The notes: generated by a model not told the origin, from the sequence alone. A stretch of 64,000 nt of DNA from Solibacillus ferritrahens (GCF_037027585.1 NZ_JAXCLE010000018.1:1-64000), one strand, 5' to 3'. Positions 1 through 8,760 are shown, numbered from the stretch's first letter. Numbers and translations are program-made.

Positions 1-45
1 ACCCGCCCGCGAAACGCGTCCCCTGGAATGGAAATCAACGGTTTT
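1..45 (-). repeat. GC-rich dispersed repeat, truncated by window start
   Basis: Read on the minus strand this begins CCGTTGATTTCCATTCCAGG and continues GGACGCG...CGCGGGC, closely matching the first 40 or so bases of the full copy at 48599-48740. It is GC-rich against an AT-rich background. Only one end of the element lies in the window. A similar GC-rich intergenic element is, from memory, common in Bacillaceae and Planococcaceae; here the two copies are seen directly. Confidence 0.75.
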
Positions 46-74
46 CATCAGTTAACTTTATTTTAAAACAAAAA

Positions 75-144
75 AGACTGTAGGCAAACTCGAATTTCTT
101 CGAGTTTGTCTACAGTCTGAAAGCCACTTAGACAAAGTGGCTTT
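75..144 (-). terminator. Double-hairpin terminator after the methyltransferase gene
   Basis: Two adjacent inverted repeats: a near-perfect 20-bp-arm hairpin at 75-118 (AGACTGTAGGCAAACTCGAA with its complement) and a second at 120-144 (AAAGCCACTT...AAGTGGCTTT). On the minus strand the long hairpin is followed by a T-rich run, as expected of an intrinsic terminator for the minus-strand gene ending at 148. The two-hairpin layout and the linker (ACAGTCTGAAAG) resemble the pair at 48847-48923 (ACAATCTGAGGG), which also lies near a copy of the GC-rich repeat. Confidence 0.75.
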
Positions 145-147
145 ATT

Positions 148-852
148 TTATTTTGTACATGTATAAACTCGGTAACTAAAAGTTTCTTGGTATTTTGAGA
201 TGATTTCCAAATGTTTTTTCATGACGTCGTATAGCACTGGATCAATTTCATTGGAGTAATGAAAATCGGGTTCCGATTCAATAGTGGTATGATGCTGTAT
301 TTGAATATTTTTAAAGCCAATCTGTTTTAATAATTCCGCCCAGTCCTTTTCCATGAGTAGGGAATCAAGACCATAAAACTGCATGATTTCTTGCTCTTGG
401 GTAACGTCAAGGCGTTCGTTCAATGTTGGCTCAACAGCAATGAACCGGCCGCCATTTTTTAATATGCGATAAATCTCACTTATGGCTTTTGGTTTATTAA
501 CAAATGAAATGACGGATTCAGAAATAATAAAATCAAAGTGATGATTCGGTAAGGGGATATCTTCAATGGAGCCTTCTATAATTTCTACAGGTAAATTATT
601 AATCTTCATTCTATGTCTGGCCTTTGCAACCATTGTCGAATTAAAATCAAGCGCTGTCACTTTAGCTTGGAAAGTTTGTGACAAGTAAGCTGCTGTTTGA
701 CCAGTACCACAGCCAGCATCTAAAACGTGACAAGTACTGTTAATATTTTCGCTTTTTAATATTTCTTCTGTTAGCTTAATTCCGCCAGGGTGTGCACCAC
801 CAATACCAAGTTCTGCGAGAAGTTCTAAATAGGAATTTTTTATTTGTTTCAC
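148..852 (-). CDS. Class I SAM-dependent methyltransferase
   Basis: A 234-residue Rossmann-fold methyltransferase. Motif I is VLDAGCGTGQTAAYL (about residues 43-57), followed by the acidic motif II TALDFN and the post-motif region EGSIEDIPLPNHHFDFIIS, the usual layout of the UbiE/Methyltransf_11 family. The N-terminal ELGIGGAHPGG is typical of a Bacillota subfamily. The substrate cannot be read from the sequence. The start is GTG (852-850); the nearby GTAGG lies almost directly against it, so the ribosome binding site is poor and the start slightly uncertain. Transcribed away from the thiosulfate genes and ended by the double hairpin at 75-144. Confidence 0.85.
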   Translation of the reverse strand: MKQIKNSYLELLAELGIGGAHPGGIKLTEEILKSENINSTCHVLDAGCGTGQTAAYLSQTFQAKVTALDFNSTMVAKARHRMKINNLPVEIIEGSIEDIPLPNHHFDFIISESVISFVNKPKAISEIYRILKNGGRFIAVEPTLNERLDVTQEQEIMQFYGLDSLLMEKDWAELLKQIGFKNIQIQHHTTIESEPDFHYSNEIDPVLYDVMKKHLEIISKYQETFSYRVYTCTK

Positions 853-1065
853 CTACTTTAAATTTTGATAAAGAAAGAAAAAGTCACACTTTTTGCATTG
901 TTCTAGAAGGTTATTACATGCTTCAAGCCACGATGTGAAGAATATATTGCTTTGTATCATATGTCAGTAAAAAATGATGGTTCTTTTTTGGGAGTAGAAT
1001 AAGGATATTTAATTGATGTTAAAACCTACTAAATTAATAAGATAACAAATATTTAATCAAAAGGC

Positions 1066-1095
1066 TTGAATTCCAATTGAAAAATATTGTATTAT
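1066..1095 (+). promoter_or_regulatory. Sigma-A-like promoter of the thiosulfate transport operon
   Basis: TTGAAT at 1066-1071 and TATTAT at 1090-1095, separated by 18 bp, about 40 bp before the first gene. Just downstream (about 1095-1122) is an imperfect inverted repeat with CCTA and TAGG half-sites, which could be an operator. A cysteine-metabolism regulator such as CymR would make sense for a sulfur operon, but the match is not good enough to name it. Confidence 0.45.
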
Positions 1096-1137
1096 ATTCC
1101 TATAAAGAAACTAGGTATTTAAATTGGGGGAATAATA

Positions 1138-2187
1138 TTGTTACAGATGGCTTTAACGGGTATCCTTTGTGGTGCTCTTTTAGGTTTTGTAATGCAGCGA
1201 GGACGCTTCTGTTTAACAGGCGGTTTCCGCGATATGTACATTGCAAAAGATAATCGCATGTTTTATGCGCTACTTGTTGCCATTGCCGTACAGGCAGTAG
1301 GTGTGTTTGTACTAATCGGCGCAGGTGCGTTTGAGTATACAGTAGGGCAGTTTCCATTGTGGGCAACAATTGGAGGCGCATTTATTTTTGGTATAGGTAT
1401 TATTTTTGCTGGTGGTTGTGCAACAGGTACTTGGTATCGTGCAGGGGAAGGTTTAATCGGAAGCTGGATTGCATTGGCGTTTTATATGTTAATGGCAGCT
1501 ATCATGAAGTCAGGTCCATTAGCACAATTTACAGTGGATGCACGTACACCGGTAGTCGGTACAGATTCGATTGCAGAAACATTTGGCATTAATGTTTGGT
1601 TTTTAGTCATTCCGTTTGTAGCCTTGGTAGCATTCGTTGTTTACCGTGAATTACGTAAACCTCGTGTAAAAATTCCAAGCTTAAAACCAAAGAAAACAGG
1701 TTTAGCGCATATTTTATTTGAAAAGCGCTGGAATCCATATGTGACAGCAATCTTAATCGGATTAATTGCGACATTGGCATGGCCGTTAAGCGCGGCATCA
1801 GGACGTATTTTCGGCCTAGGTATTACAACACCTTCAGCAAACCTTCTCCAGTTTTTAGTAACAGGAGATTTAGATATTATTAACTGGGGTGTGTTCCTAG
1901 TACTAGGGATTTTCTTCGGCTCGTATTTCGCAGCAAAAATGAGCGGGGAATTCCGTTTACGGACACCTGATACAAAAACAGTTGTACGAAGCTCTAGCGG
2001 CGGTATTTTAATGGGATTCGGCGCTAGTCTTGCAGGAGGCTGTTCGATTGGTAATGGTTTAGTAATGACGTCTATGATGACTTGGTCAGGCTGGACGGCT
2101 TTAACATTTATGATTCTAGGAACATGGACAGCATCTTATTTCGTATTTGTGCGTCCGTCAAAACAACGTGCAGCAGCGCGTGCATAA
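1138..2187 (+). CDS. tsuA: YeeE/YedE (TsuA-type) thiosulfate transporter
   Basis: A 349-residue integral membrane protein of the YeeE/YedE family, whose characterised member TsuA imports thiosulfate. The N-terminus has the family signature MQRGRFCLTG (about residues 19-28). The two conserved cysteine motifs GGCATGTWYRAGEG (about residues 91-104) and GGCSIGNGL (about 300-308) are present; in the family these cysteines relay thiosulfate through the channel. Roughly nine hydrophobic segments. Starts with TTG at 1138 behind a GGGGGA ribosome site. The TusA-like partner begins 13 bp downstream, the usual TsuA-TsuB pairing. Confidence 0.88.
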   Translation: MLQMALTGILCGALLGFVMQRGRFCLTGGFRDMYIAKDNRMFYALLVAIAVQAVGVFVLIGAGAFEYTVGQFPLWATIGGAFIFGIGIIFAGGCATGTWYRAGEGLIGSWIALAFYMLMAAIMKSGPLAQFTVDARTPVVGTDSIAETFGINVWFLVIPFVALVAFVVYRELRKPRVKIPSLKPKKTGLAHILFEKRWNPYVTAILIGLIATLAWPLSAASGRIFGLGITTPSANLLQFLVTGDLDIINWGVFLVLGIFFGSYFAAKMSGEFRLRTPDTKTVVRSSSGGILMGFGASLAGGCSIGNGLVMTSMMTWSGWTALTFMILGTWTASYFVFVRPSKQRAAARA

Positions 2188-2200
2188 GGAGAGATTTTAT

Positions 2201-2425
2201 ATGAAGAAAACATTAGAAGTATTAGGAATGGTTTGCCCATTCCCGTTAATCGAAGCAAAAGAAGCAATCAAAGAATTAAATACAGGCGATGAGCTGGAAG
2301 TACAATTTGACTGTACACAAGGAACAGAGTCAATTCCTCGTTGGGCAGCTGAAGACGGTCATGAAGTGACGAACTATGAGCAATTAGGCGAAGCATCTTG
2401 GACAATTACGATTAAGAAAAAATAA
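2201..2425 (+). CDS. tsuB: TusA-family sulfur carrier protein (TsuB/YeeD-like)
   Basis: A 74-residue TusA-fold protein with the CPxP motif (Cys12-Pro-Phe-Pro, in GMVCPFPL), the cysteine that carries sulfur as a persulfide. Length is normal for the family. The start is ATG 2201 behind AAGGAGAG, rather than an upstream in-frame ATG inside the transporter gene. Genes of this type next to a YeeE permease encode TsuB, which takes the incoming thiosulfate and passes it to cysteine synthesis. The operon ends at the hairpin just downstream. Confidence 0.88.
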   Translation: MKKTLEVLGMVCPFPLIEAKEAIKELNTGDELEVQFDCTQGTESIPRWAAEDGHEVTNYEQLGEASWTITIKKK

Positions 2426-2437
2426 TTTTTCTACGGG

Positions 2438-2470
2438 CAGCATCTCGAATTTTGAGGTGCTGTTTTTTTG
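2438..2470 (+). terminator. Intrinsic terminator of the tsuAB operon
   Basis: CAGCATCTC...GAGGTGCTG hairpin (2438-2462) followed by seven T residues. It ends the plus-strand operon immediately before the TATTAGAA array. Confidence 0.85.
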
Positions 2471-2506
2471 TAGGGGTGGGTTTAAGGAGCCGGTTCGTTG
2501 GTATTT

Positions 2507-2678
2507 TATTAGAACAATTGCGCGAGTTATTAGAAAAACTCGAAGTGATATTAGAAGATTGAAAGGTGATATTAGAACAAATTGCTCCCATTTTAGCACA
2601 TCTTAAAAGTATATTAGCAAATCGGGATTTTATTAGAACAAATAAATTTATATTAGATGATTTCGAACTATATTAGAA
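2507..2678 (+). repeat. Nine-unit TATTAGAA array (copy A)
   Basis: Nine copies of an 8-bp core (TATTAGAA, with TTTTAGCA, TATTAGCA and TATTAGAT variants) start at 2507, 2528, 2549, 2570, 2591, 2612, 2631, 2651 and 2671. The spacers are 13, 13, 13, 13, 13, 11, 12 and 12 bp and have unrelated sequences. The period of about 21 bp is two helical turns, so every core faces the same side of the DNA. The array fills the space between the tsuAB terminator and minus-strand genes. Copy B at 12733-12904 is its inverted counterpart with the same spacer lengths in the same order. Function unknown. Confidence 0.85.
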
Positions 2679-2703
2679 AATCTACAACGACCGTGTTCGA
2701 ATT

Positions 2704-2799
2704 TTATTTAATTATGGCAACAGGTTTAAATCCTTCCCAGTAATTCTCAAAACGTTCATTTGATATGTTGTTTAAAACTGTGTCTATAAGCTTTTTCAT
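2704..2799 (-). CDS. Possible 31-residue small protein or gene fragment
   Basis: A short open frame beginning MKKLIDTVLNNI and ending PVAIIK, with a good ribosome binding site (AGGAGAATTAT before ATG at 2799). It lies between array A and a hypothetical gene. The good start signal with such a short product suggests either a real small protein or the surviving N-terminus of a longer gene. No family is recognised. Confidence 0.35.
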   Translation of the reverse strand: MKKLIDTVLNNISNERFENYWEGFKPVAIIK

Positions 2800-2890
2800 A
2801 TAATTCTCCTATTAAAAGATATTAAATCCAAAATGCCCAAATTATAAATCTGACACACTACCAACTGTCCTAATTACCTATAGTATAAAC

Positions 2891-3367
2891 CTATTTTTTA
2901 ATAGTAACTTCTACATATTCCAAAAAATTGGAATATTTCGATTTCCCATCAAAATATTGCTTCACCTCATAGATAGGGCACAATACATCATCCATTTTTT
3001 TAGAATAAAGAACAGACTCATCTTGTACACTTATTGAATAGTTATTTAAATGCACCGTATTTTCTCTTATAGAGTTAAAATCAAACCAGCGATATTGACC
3101 ATCTTTGTGATGTTTAATTACTTCCCCTACATAGGCACCGATGCGTGTTATCAAATTATCATGATGTTCTTTTAACAGCTGCTGTCCGAATTCTGTTTGA
3201 ATTAATCGATCAGCATATTCATTAACGAGACGAACACTATCTATTGAAAAATCTAAATTAGCTTTTGTTAAATTGTCTTTATCCCATTTTTCAGATGACA
3301 CATCTTTAAATAACATTTCAGCACTATATTTCTTGTCATTTTTGATTAATTTAGATCTAAAAAACAT
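2891..3367 (-). CDS. Hypothetical protein, possibly DUF3806-like
   Basis: A 158-residue soluble protein with a lysine-rich N-terminus and no signal peptide or membrane segment. The central stretch TRIGAYVGEVIKHH followed by an aromatic YRWFDF resembles the GAYxGEVI pattern of DUF3806-type proteins, but this is a weak match from memory. AGGTGAGTAA upstream gives a ribosome site for the ATG at 3367. It is transcribed in the same direction as the VOC and PadR genes but separated by about 120 bp. No function can be assigned. Confidence 0.6.
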   Translation of the reverse strand: MFFRSKLIKNDKKYSAEMLFKDVSSEKWDKDNLTKANLDFSIDSVRLVNEYADRLIQTEFGQQLLKEHHDNLITRIGAYVGEVIKHHKDGQYRWFDFNSIRENTVHLNNYSISVQDESVLYSKKMDDVLCPIYEVKQYFDGKSKYSNFLEYVEVTIKK

Positions 3368-3484
3368 TTACTCACCTCTTTTTTTATTATATAACAACCT
3401 TACTAAAAGGGGACGTCTAGCTTGTTGCAAGTATTTAAGGGGGGAGAACTAGATAACTTGTAATAAGGTAATTAGTTTTATAGA

Positions 3485-4234
3485 TTATTCAAAGTTAATT
3501 AAAATATCTTCAATTTTACATGTTTCCATAATAAAGGAACTAATATCGTTTTTTAATGTGACTTTTATAGAATAGTCTTTAGCTTTTTCAAATATAACTT
3601 TTTGGGAATTTTCTAACTGGACTATTAGTTGATTTTCATTATCTAGTGTTTGCTCAAAAACAGTTCTTAACATTTGGAAGTCGGAAATAGTAAAGTCGCC
3701 TGCAATATGAATTTGTGTAATGCCAGATATGTTATTCTCTTTAGAATTAGGAACCATATATTTTTCAAACCCTTTTCGGATTTTTTCACTATCCATTTGT
3801 TGAAAACCAATTTGAAGGGGGATATTTTCGAAAAAATTCAAAAAGCTATTTTGCCAGGGCATCGTTTTTGAAAATAACTTAAAGAAAAATTCAATCTTAA
3901 TTCTTTCAGGATTGGAAATCAAAATTCCTTCTTTTTGTAAACGCTGAACAATAGCATCAATATTATTTACATCAATCATTAGGCAAATTAATCCTCTATG
4001 TCCCGAATTATAGGCATGAACCCATTCAGGCCTCCATCCGCCGCCATCGTTATTAGTAATGGTGATTAATTCAAAGTATTCATTTCCTGTCCAAATATTA
4101 GTTGCTTTAAACCCTTTAGTACCTTTACCCTTTTTTACATTATAGGGAAGGCCAGCTTTTTTAATTTGTTGAACTTCCTCACTTTCTTGCTGGTAATTTG
4201 GATCTACATTTATTACTAGATGGTCAAGTTTCAT
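3485..4234 (-). CDS. VOC-fold (glyoxalase-like) protein under PadR control
   Basis: A 249-residue protein opening MKLDHLVINVD, the first strand of a vicinal-oxygen-chelate (glyoxalase/bleomycin-resistance) fold, with a second betaalpha segment near HRGLICLMIDVNNIDAIVQRL. This resembles the Glyoxalase-like family (PF13468) rather than a classical glyoxalase I; metal ligands cannot be placed with confidence. The ATG at 4234 has an AAGGAGTGAT ribosome site. A perfect 22-bp palindrome lies at 4257-4278 just upstream and a related sequence precedes the PadR regulator gene, so the regulator next door probably controls it. Substrate unknown. Confidence 0.7.
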   Translation of the reverse strand: MKLDHLVINVDPNYQQESEEVQQIKKAGLPYNVKKGKGTKGFKATNIWTGNEYFELITITNNDGGGWRPEWVHAYNSGHRGLICLMIDVNNIDAIVQRLQKEGILISNPERIKIEFFFKLFSKTMPWQNSFLNFFENIPLQIGFQQMDSEKIRKGFEKYMVPNSKENNISGITQIHIAGDFTISDFQMLRTVFEQTLDNENQLIVQLENSQKVIFEKAKDYSIKVTLKNDISSFIMETCKIEDILINFE

Positions 4235-4256
4235 AATGGATCACTCCTTAAGGTTA

Positions 4257-4278
4257 ATATACTCAACATTGAGTATAT
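4257..4278. promoter_or_regulatory. Perfect palindromic operator, probable PadR site
   Basis: ATATACTCAA-CA-TTGAGTATAT, two perfect 10-bp arms around a 2-bp centre, between the PadR gene and the VOC gene and immediately upstream of the latter's ribosome site. A degenerate version (ATACTTTATGTTGAGTAT) lies upstream of the PadR gene at 4871-4890, which is the expected pattern for an autoregulating repressor. Confidence 0.6.
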
Positions 4279-4322
4279 GGGTATTTTTTTGTTCCTCTTT
4301 TAATAAGAGGAACAATTAAATT

Positions 4323-4853
4323 TTATTTATAATTATTTAATAAATCCTTCACAAAGTTAATTTGCTGTTCTAAAATATCCACCATGTTTTTAGCTACAAT
4401 AGACATCATTGGTGAAAACCCTTTTGGTAAATGTTGTTCCTTTATTGATAAACCGCTTTCGACTATAAGGAGTTCATTTTCAAGCATTTTCAGTTGATGC
4501 TGTAACGCTTCTATTGCTCGGTCATTTTCTAATTGATCAATCATAGATAAACCAGCGTATAAAGAGAGGGGATAGGGTACATTAGAAGAAACAATAGAGT
4601 TGTAAACAAGCTCTTTTAAATGCGCTCTTCCTAAATCAGTAATTTTATAAATAGATTTTTGGCGATTGCCACTATGTTCAATATGATCCAGTTCTATATA
4701 GCTATTTTGTTCCAATTTTTTTAGCGCGTGATAAATTGATCCTACAAGTACGCCCGACCATCTTTCTGCTTCGTTCTCTTGTAACATAGTTTGTATATCG
4801 TAACCAGACAATGGCTGCATATTTAATGCACCCAAAACTAGAAGCTGAGTCAA
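4323..4853 (-). CDS. PadR family transcriptional regulator
   Basis: A 176-residue PadR-type winged-helix regulator. The N-terminal LLVLGALNMQPLSGYDIQTML and the wing region GVLVGSIYHALKKLEQNSYIE match the family (helix-turn-helix over residues 1-75), followed by a Vir_C-like coiled dimerisation region (about residues 100-176). Family members are usually repressors of neighbouring detoxification or efflux genes. The ATG at 4853 follows GGAGGGT. The palindromes at 4257-4278 and 4871-4890 are the likely binding sites, predicting control of itself and the VOC gene. The ligand is unknown. Confidence 0.88.
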   Translation of the reverse strand: MTQLLVLGALNMQPLSGYDIQTMLQENEAERWSGVLVGSIYHALKKLEQNSYIELDHIEHSGNRQKSIYKITDLGRAHLKELVYNSIVSSNVPYPLSLYAGLSMIDQLENDRAIEALQHQLKMLENELLIVESGLSIKEQHLPKGFSPMMSIVAKNMVDILEQQINFVKDLLNNYK

Positions 4854-4870
4854 AATAAACCCTCCATAAT

Positions 4871-4890
4871 AATACTTTATGTTGAGTATT
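4871..4890. promoter_or_regulatory. Degenerate second copy of the PadR-type operator
   Basis: AATACTTTATGTTGAGTATT keeps the outer ATACT/AGTAT arms and the TTGAGTAT half-site of the perfect palindrome at 4257. Another TTGAGTA half-site follows about 15 bp further on. It sits just upstream of the PadR gene, so it fits autoregulation. The 260 bp from here to the dynA gene shows no other clear feature. Confidence 0.5.
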
Positions 4891-5148
4891 TTACTTTGAG
4901 TAAATTACGGAAGTCAATAAAAATATGGAGTGTGGAAGGATTTTAATTTATATGAGATGAATTACTTATACAATGCAATTATTCGGAAATAGTAATTTTT
5001 AGAAAAAAGCGTCTGAAATTGGCTAAATTGCATAAGAAGCGCACTATTTACGATAATTTTTAAAAAAAATTAGCCGATTTTATTGACTAAGCATGGTACT
5101 ATAGAATGGTGACAAATTAGAGGTAATAAGAAATAAAGGGGTAAGAAT

Positions 5149-8100
5149 ATGACGTTGTTTGACGAGAAAATTCAAGGATTGTTACAGCAATCGGCATTAC
5201 AATACATAATCTATAAAGAAAATGAAGATACAGAACGAATTGAAAAGCTGCATCTTTTTGCACGCAAGCTCTTACAGAAGGAGTTTGTCATCGGTTTTGC
5301 CGGTCACTTTTCTGCTGGTAAATCAAGCATGATTAATGCACTTTCGGGTGAAAACATTTTAGCGACAAGTCCAATACCAACAAGTGCGAACATTGTAAAA
5401 GTGCATAAATCGGATGAGGATTTTGCTATTCTTTATTTGCACAATGAAAAGCCGGTAAAGTTTGAAGCAGGCTATGATATTAAACAAGTGAAAGAACTAA
5501 GTAAAAATGGCGAATTAGTATCGCAAATCGAAATTGGACATAGTACGTCAAGTTTACCTGAAGGCGTTACCGTTATGGATACTCCAGGTGTTGACTCGAC
5601 GGATGATGCGCATGCAATGAGTACAGAATCGGCACTGCATATAGCGGATATGGTGTTTTATACAATGGACTACAACCATGTGCAATCAGAGCTCAATTTC
5701 CAATTTACAAAGCAGTTAATGAAATATAATCCGAATGTATATTTAATCGTCAATCAAATTGATAAACACCGTGAAGCGGAATTATCATTTGAAGATTTCA
5801 AGCAATCGGTGCATAACTCATTTGCAGCATGGGGTGTATACCCGAAAAATATTTTCTTCACATCATTACGCGAAAAAGAGTTACCGAACAATGACTTTGA
5901 TCAAGTGAAGAAAATTGTCATGGATTCGATGAATGACTGGCAGGAGCAATTAGTTTTAACAGCTGAAAACACATTAAAAAAACTACAGCATGAGCATGAA
6001 TCATATTTAAAAGAAGAAAAGCAGGATCGCTTTGAAACCTATGCAGAAGTCGTATCAGAGGATGACTGGCAGCACCGTGATGATATTTTAGAGCAATATG
6101 AAAAATTAACTCGTCAAACTGAACTATTCTCATTTGATGTATTTGATAAGCAGTTCGATGAAAAACGAAAAGAACTACTTACAAATGCTGCGATTATGCC
6201 GGCAGATGTACGTGAAAAATTACGTGCCTATCTGGAAAGTCAACAAGAGGACTTTAAAGTAGGTGGACTGTTTACCGCGAAAAAGAAAACAGCAGAAGAG
6301 AAAGTGCGCCGCCAAGAAGAGGCTTATGCGAGCTTTAACCACGTCGTTCAATCTCAGATTACTGGTCATTTGAAAGCATTGATGAAGCAAGCGTTGAAAG
6401 ATGTTGGTGCATTAAATGATGAGCGTGCAGCAGGAATTGATCAGAAGGAATTTAATTTCCCGTTTTCGATTATTGAAGAGCAAGTGCAAAAAAGCGGTGT
6501 AATTACAGGGGATGCAGTATTAAACTTTGCGAACCGTGTATCCGAGGCGACAAAACGCTACTTTATCCAAACAACAGATGCTTGGAAGCTTGAGCAAAAA
6601 GAGACATTGGAGCAAGTGGCGAGAGAAGCAGCAGCACCGGTAAAGTTAAAGATCAATGCGATGTCCGAAAAAGTACAAGCGCTTCAGCATATATTACAAA
6701 TTGAGAAGTTCGAAGCATTCAGCAATACATTAATGAAGCAAGTATCAAACGAAATTCGTGCGGAATCGAAAATCCATCTGGAAAAATGGAAACGTGAGCA
6801 TGAGCAAGCATTGAAAGATATTCGACCATTTAAAGAGTCGATGTTGCAAATGACTGCACAAGATAAACAGCTTGAGGACGAGCATGTACTGGAAAAAATA
6901 GAGACAGGCTTAAACGTGGATGCTGTTATTGAAAAAGCCTTAAAGACTGCCAACATTATTAAGGATGTTCAAGGCTTTAAGGAAGTTTCTAGCTTCTTAA
7001 CGAAAAAAGTAGAGCGTTTGCAAAAGCGTGATTTTACAATTGCTTTATTCGGTGCATTCAGTGCAGGTAAATCAAGCTTTTCCAATGCTTTAATGGGTGA
7101 ACGCGTTCTGCCGGTATCACCTAACCCAACGACGGCAGCGATTAATAAAATTCGCCCTGTGTCGCCTGAACATCCACACGAGACAGCCGATGTTCATCTG
7201 AAAAATGTAGCGCAGCTATTAGAAGATATTAAAGGCTCTTATGCAGCAATTGGGTTGCAAGTAAATTCGCTGAAAGAAGCTTATGACCGTGCAGCAGAAG
7301 GATTGGCTGTTAAATTATCCGATGAGCGATTAAATGTCCATAAATCGTTTATCCGCGCCTTTTCAGAGGGCTATGAATCGTTTGTGCCGAAGCTCGGTAC
7401 GACTTTGCGTGTTAATCGCCATGATTTTGAGAAGTATGTTGCGCAGGAAAACCGTTCTTGCTTTGTCGATAATATCGATTTTTACTTTGATTCACCGCTT
7501 ACTCGTATGGGCGTAACATTAGTAGATACACCTGGTGCGGACTCTATTAACGCACGCCATACAGGAGTAGCGTTCGATTATATTCGAAATGCTGATGCTA
7601 TACTATTCATCACATACTATAACCATGCATTTGCAAAAGCGGACCGCGAATTTTTAATTCAATTAGGCCGTGTGAAAGACGCATTTGAATTAGATAAAAT
7701 GTTCTTTATCGTAAATGCAATTGATTTAGCCTCTACAATGGATGAAGAGGAAGAAGTGAAGAGTTATGTTCGTTCAGAGCTTCAACGATTCGGCATTCGT
7801 TTCCCAAGACTTTATGGGGTATCAAGTTTGCTTGCGCTGAAGGAAAAGGAAAACCAGAATGATCTTCAGTCAGGTATGGCACCATTTGAAGACGCATTCC
7901 ATCATTTCCTGAATGATGAGCTAATGGGCATTGCGGTACAGGCGCTGCAGGAAGAAGTGGAAAAAACCGAGGCGCGACTCCATGATTTAATTACGCAAAC
8001 GGAAGAAAACCTAAAGCGTAAAGATGAACGATTAGAAGAGCTTGCACATTTGGAAAAGCTTGTACGTTCAAAATATCAAACAACCCAAACAGCTATGCTG

Positions 8101-8760
8101 GAAAGTGAAATGAAGCAGGAACTGGATGAGTTACTATACTACGTATTACAGCGTGTGTACTATCGTTATCCTGATTTCTTCCGTGAAAGCTATAATCCGT
8201 CTACCTTTGCACAAATGCCGCCACAGCAAGCATTACAGACGGCATTGAAAGAAGTACTTCAAGCATTAAGCTTTGACTTCGCACAGGAAATGCGTGTAAC
8301 GAATTTCCGATTAGCACAATTTGTTGAGAAGAAGATGAAGGCACAATTTAAAGATGAAGCCCGAGAGCTTAAGGAGTTAAATCCAAGCTTTGCATTTTTA
8401 GGCTATGAATCAAAAGAACCGCAGTTATTGGAATTCACAGGACCGTTTGCTGAAACGACTCCTTATGAAGGGGTAAAATCACACTTTAAAAATGTGAAGG
8501 CCTTCTTTGAAAAAAATGAAAAAGAGCAATTACGCGATGCATTGGAACAATTAACAAAACCAAATGCCCAAAGTTATTTAGAATTGGAAAAAGCTAAGAT
8601 TCTCGAATGGGCAGCAGGCTTTATAGCAATTGAAGCGGAAGGGCTACGTCAACACATGATTGAACAGGCAATTGAGCAAGTTGAAACTGAGCGCCTATTG
8701 TTGCAGGAAGAAAGCCACTTAGCTGTTTGGAAAGATATCTTCGCACAACTTCAAGCATAA
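5149..8760 (+). CDS. dynA: DynA, bacterial dynamin with two fused GTPase units
   Basis: A 1203-residue dynamin-family protein, about the same size as Bacillus subtilis DynA (YpbR), a fusion of two dynamin-like proteins that tethers and fuses membranes and helps membranes survive pore damage and phage. Both GTPase units are intact: P-loops GHFSAGKSS (about residue 52) and GAFSAGKSS (about residue 634), switch motifs MDTPGVDS (about 142) and VDTPGADS (about 790), and G4 motifs NQID and NAID. Long charged helical stretches follow each GTPase domain, as expected of dynamin stalks. ATG 5149 follows AAAGGGGTAAG. The sulfurtransferase gene begins 13 bp downstream, so they are probably co-transcribed. 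Confidence 0.93.
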   Translation: MTLFDEKIQGLLQQSALQYIIYKENEDTERIEKLHLFARKLLQKEFVIGFAGHFSAGKSSMINALSGENILATSPIPTSANIVKVHKSDEDFAILYLHNEKPVKFEAGYDIKQVKELSKNGELVSQIEIGHSTSSLPEGVTVMDTPGVDSTDDAHAMSTESALHIADMVFYTMDYNHVQSELNFQFTKQLMKYNPNVYLIVNQIDKHREAELSFEDFKQSVHNSFAAWGVYPKNIFFTSLREKELPNNDFDQVKKIVMDSMNDWQEQLVLTAENTLKKLQHEHESYLKEEKQDRFETYAEVVSEDDWQHRDDILEQYEKLTRQTELFSFDVFDKQFDEKRKELLTNAAIMPADVREKLRAYLESQQEDFKVGGLFTAKKKTAEEKVRRQEEAYASFNHVVQSQITGHLKALMKQALKDVGALNDERAAGIDQKEFNFPFSIIEEQVQKSGVITGDAVLNFANRVSEATKRYFIQTTDAWKLEQKETLEQVAREAAAPVKLKINAMSEKVQALQHILQIEKFEAFSNTLMKQVSNEIRAESKIHLEKWKREHEQALKDIRPFKESMLQMTAQDKQLEDEHVLEKIETGLNVDAVIEKALKTANIIKDVQGFKEVSSFLTKKVERLQKRDFTIALFGAFSAGKSSFSNALMGERVLPVSPNPTTAAINKIRPVSPEHPHETADVHLKNVAQLLEDIKGSYAAIGLQVNSLKEAYDRAAEGLAVKLSDERLNVHKSFIRAFSEGYESFVPKLGTTLRVNRHDFEKYVAQENRSCFVDNIDFYFDSPLTRMGVTLVDTPGADSINARHTGVAFDYIRNADAILFITYYNHAFAKADREFLIQLGRVKDAFELDKMFFIVNAIDLASTMDEEEEVKSYVRSELQRFGIRFPRLYGVSSLLALKEKENQNDLQSGMAPFEDAFHHFLNDELMGIAVQALQEEVEKTEARLHDLITQTEENLKRKDERLEELAHLEKLVRSKYQTTQTAMLESEMKQELDELLYYVLQRVYYRYPDFFRESYNPSTFAQMPPQQALQTALKEVLQALSFDFAQEMRVTNFRLAQFVEKKMKAQFKDEARELKELNPSFAFLGYESKEPQLLEFTGPFAETTPYEGVKSHFKNVKAFFEKNEKEQLRDALEQLTKPNAQSYLELEKAKILEWAAGFIAIEAEGLRQHMIEQAIEQVETERLLLQEESHLAVWKDIFAQLQA

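Noticed and set aside
1100..1381. 93-codon minus-strand frame opposite tsuA
   Set aside because: Shadow of the membrane protein gene; composition and no ribosome site. The same holds for the other opposite-strand frames within clear genes.
2507..2678. CRISPR array
   Set aside because: Repeat core is only 8 bp with spacers of 11-13 bp, far below CRISPR sizes, and no cas genes are present. The same applies to arrays B-E.
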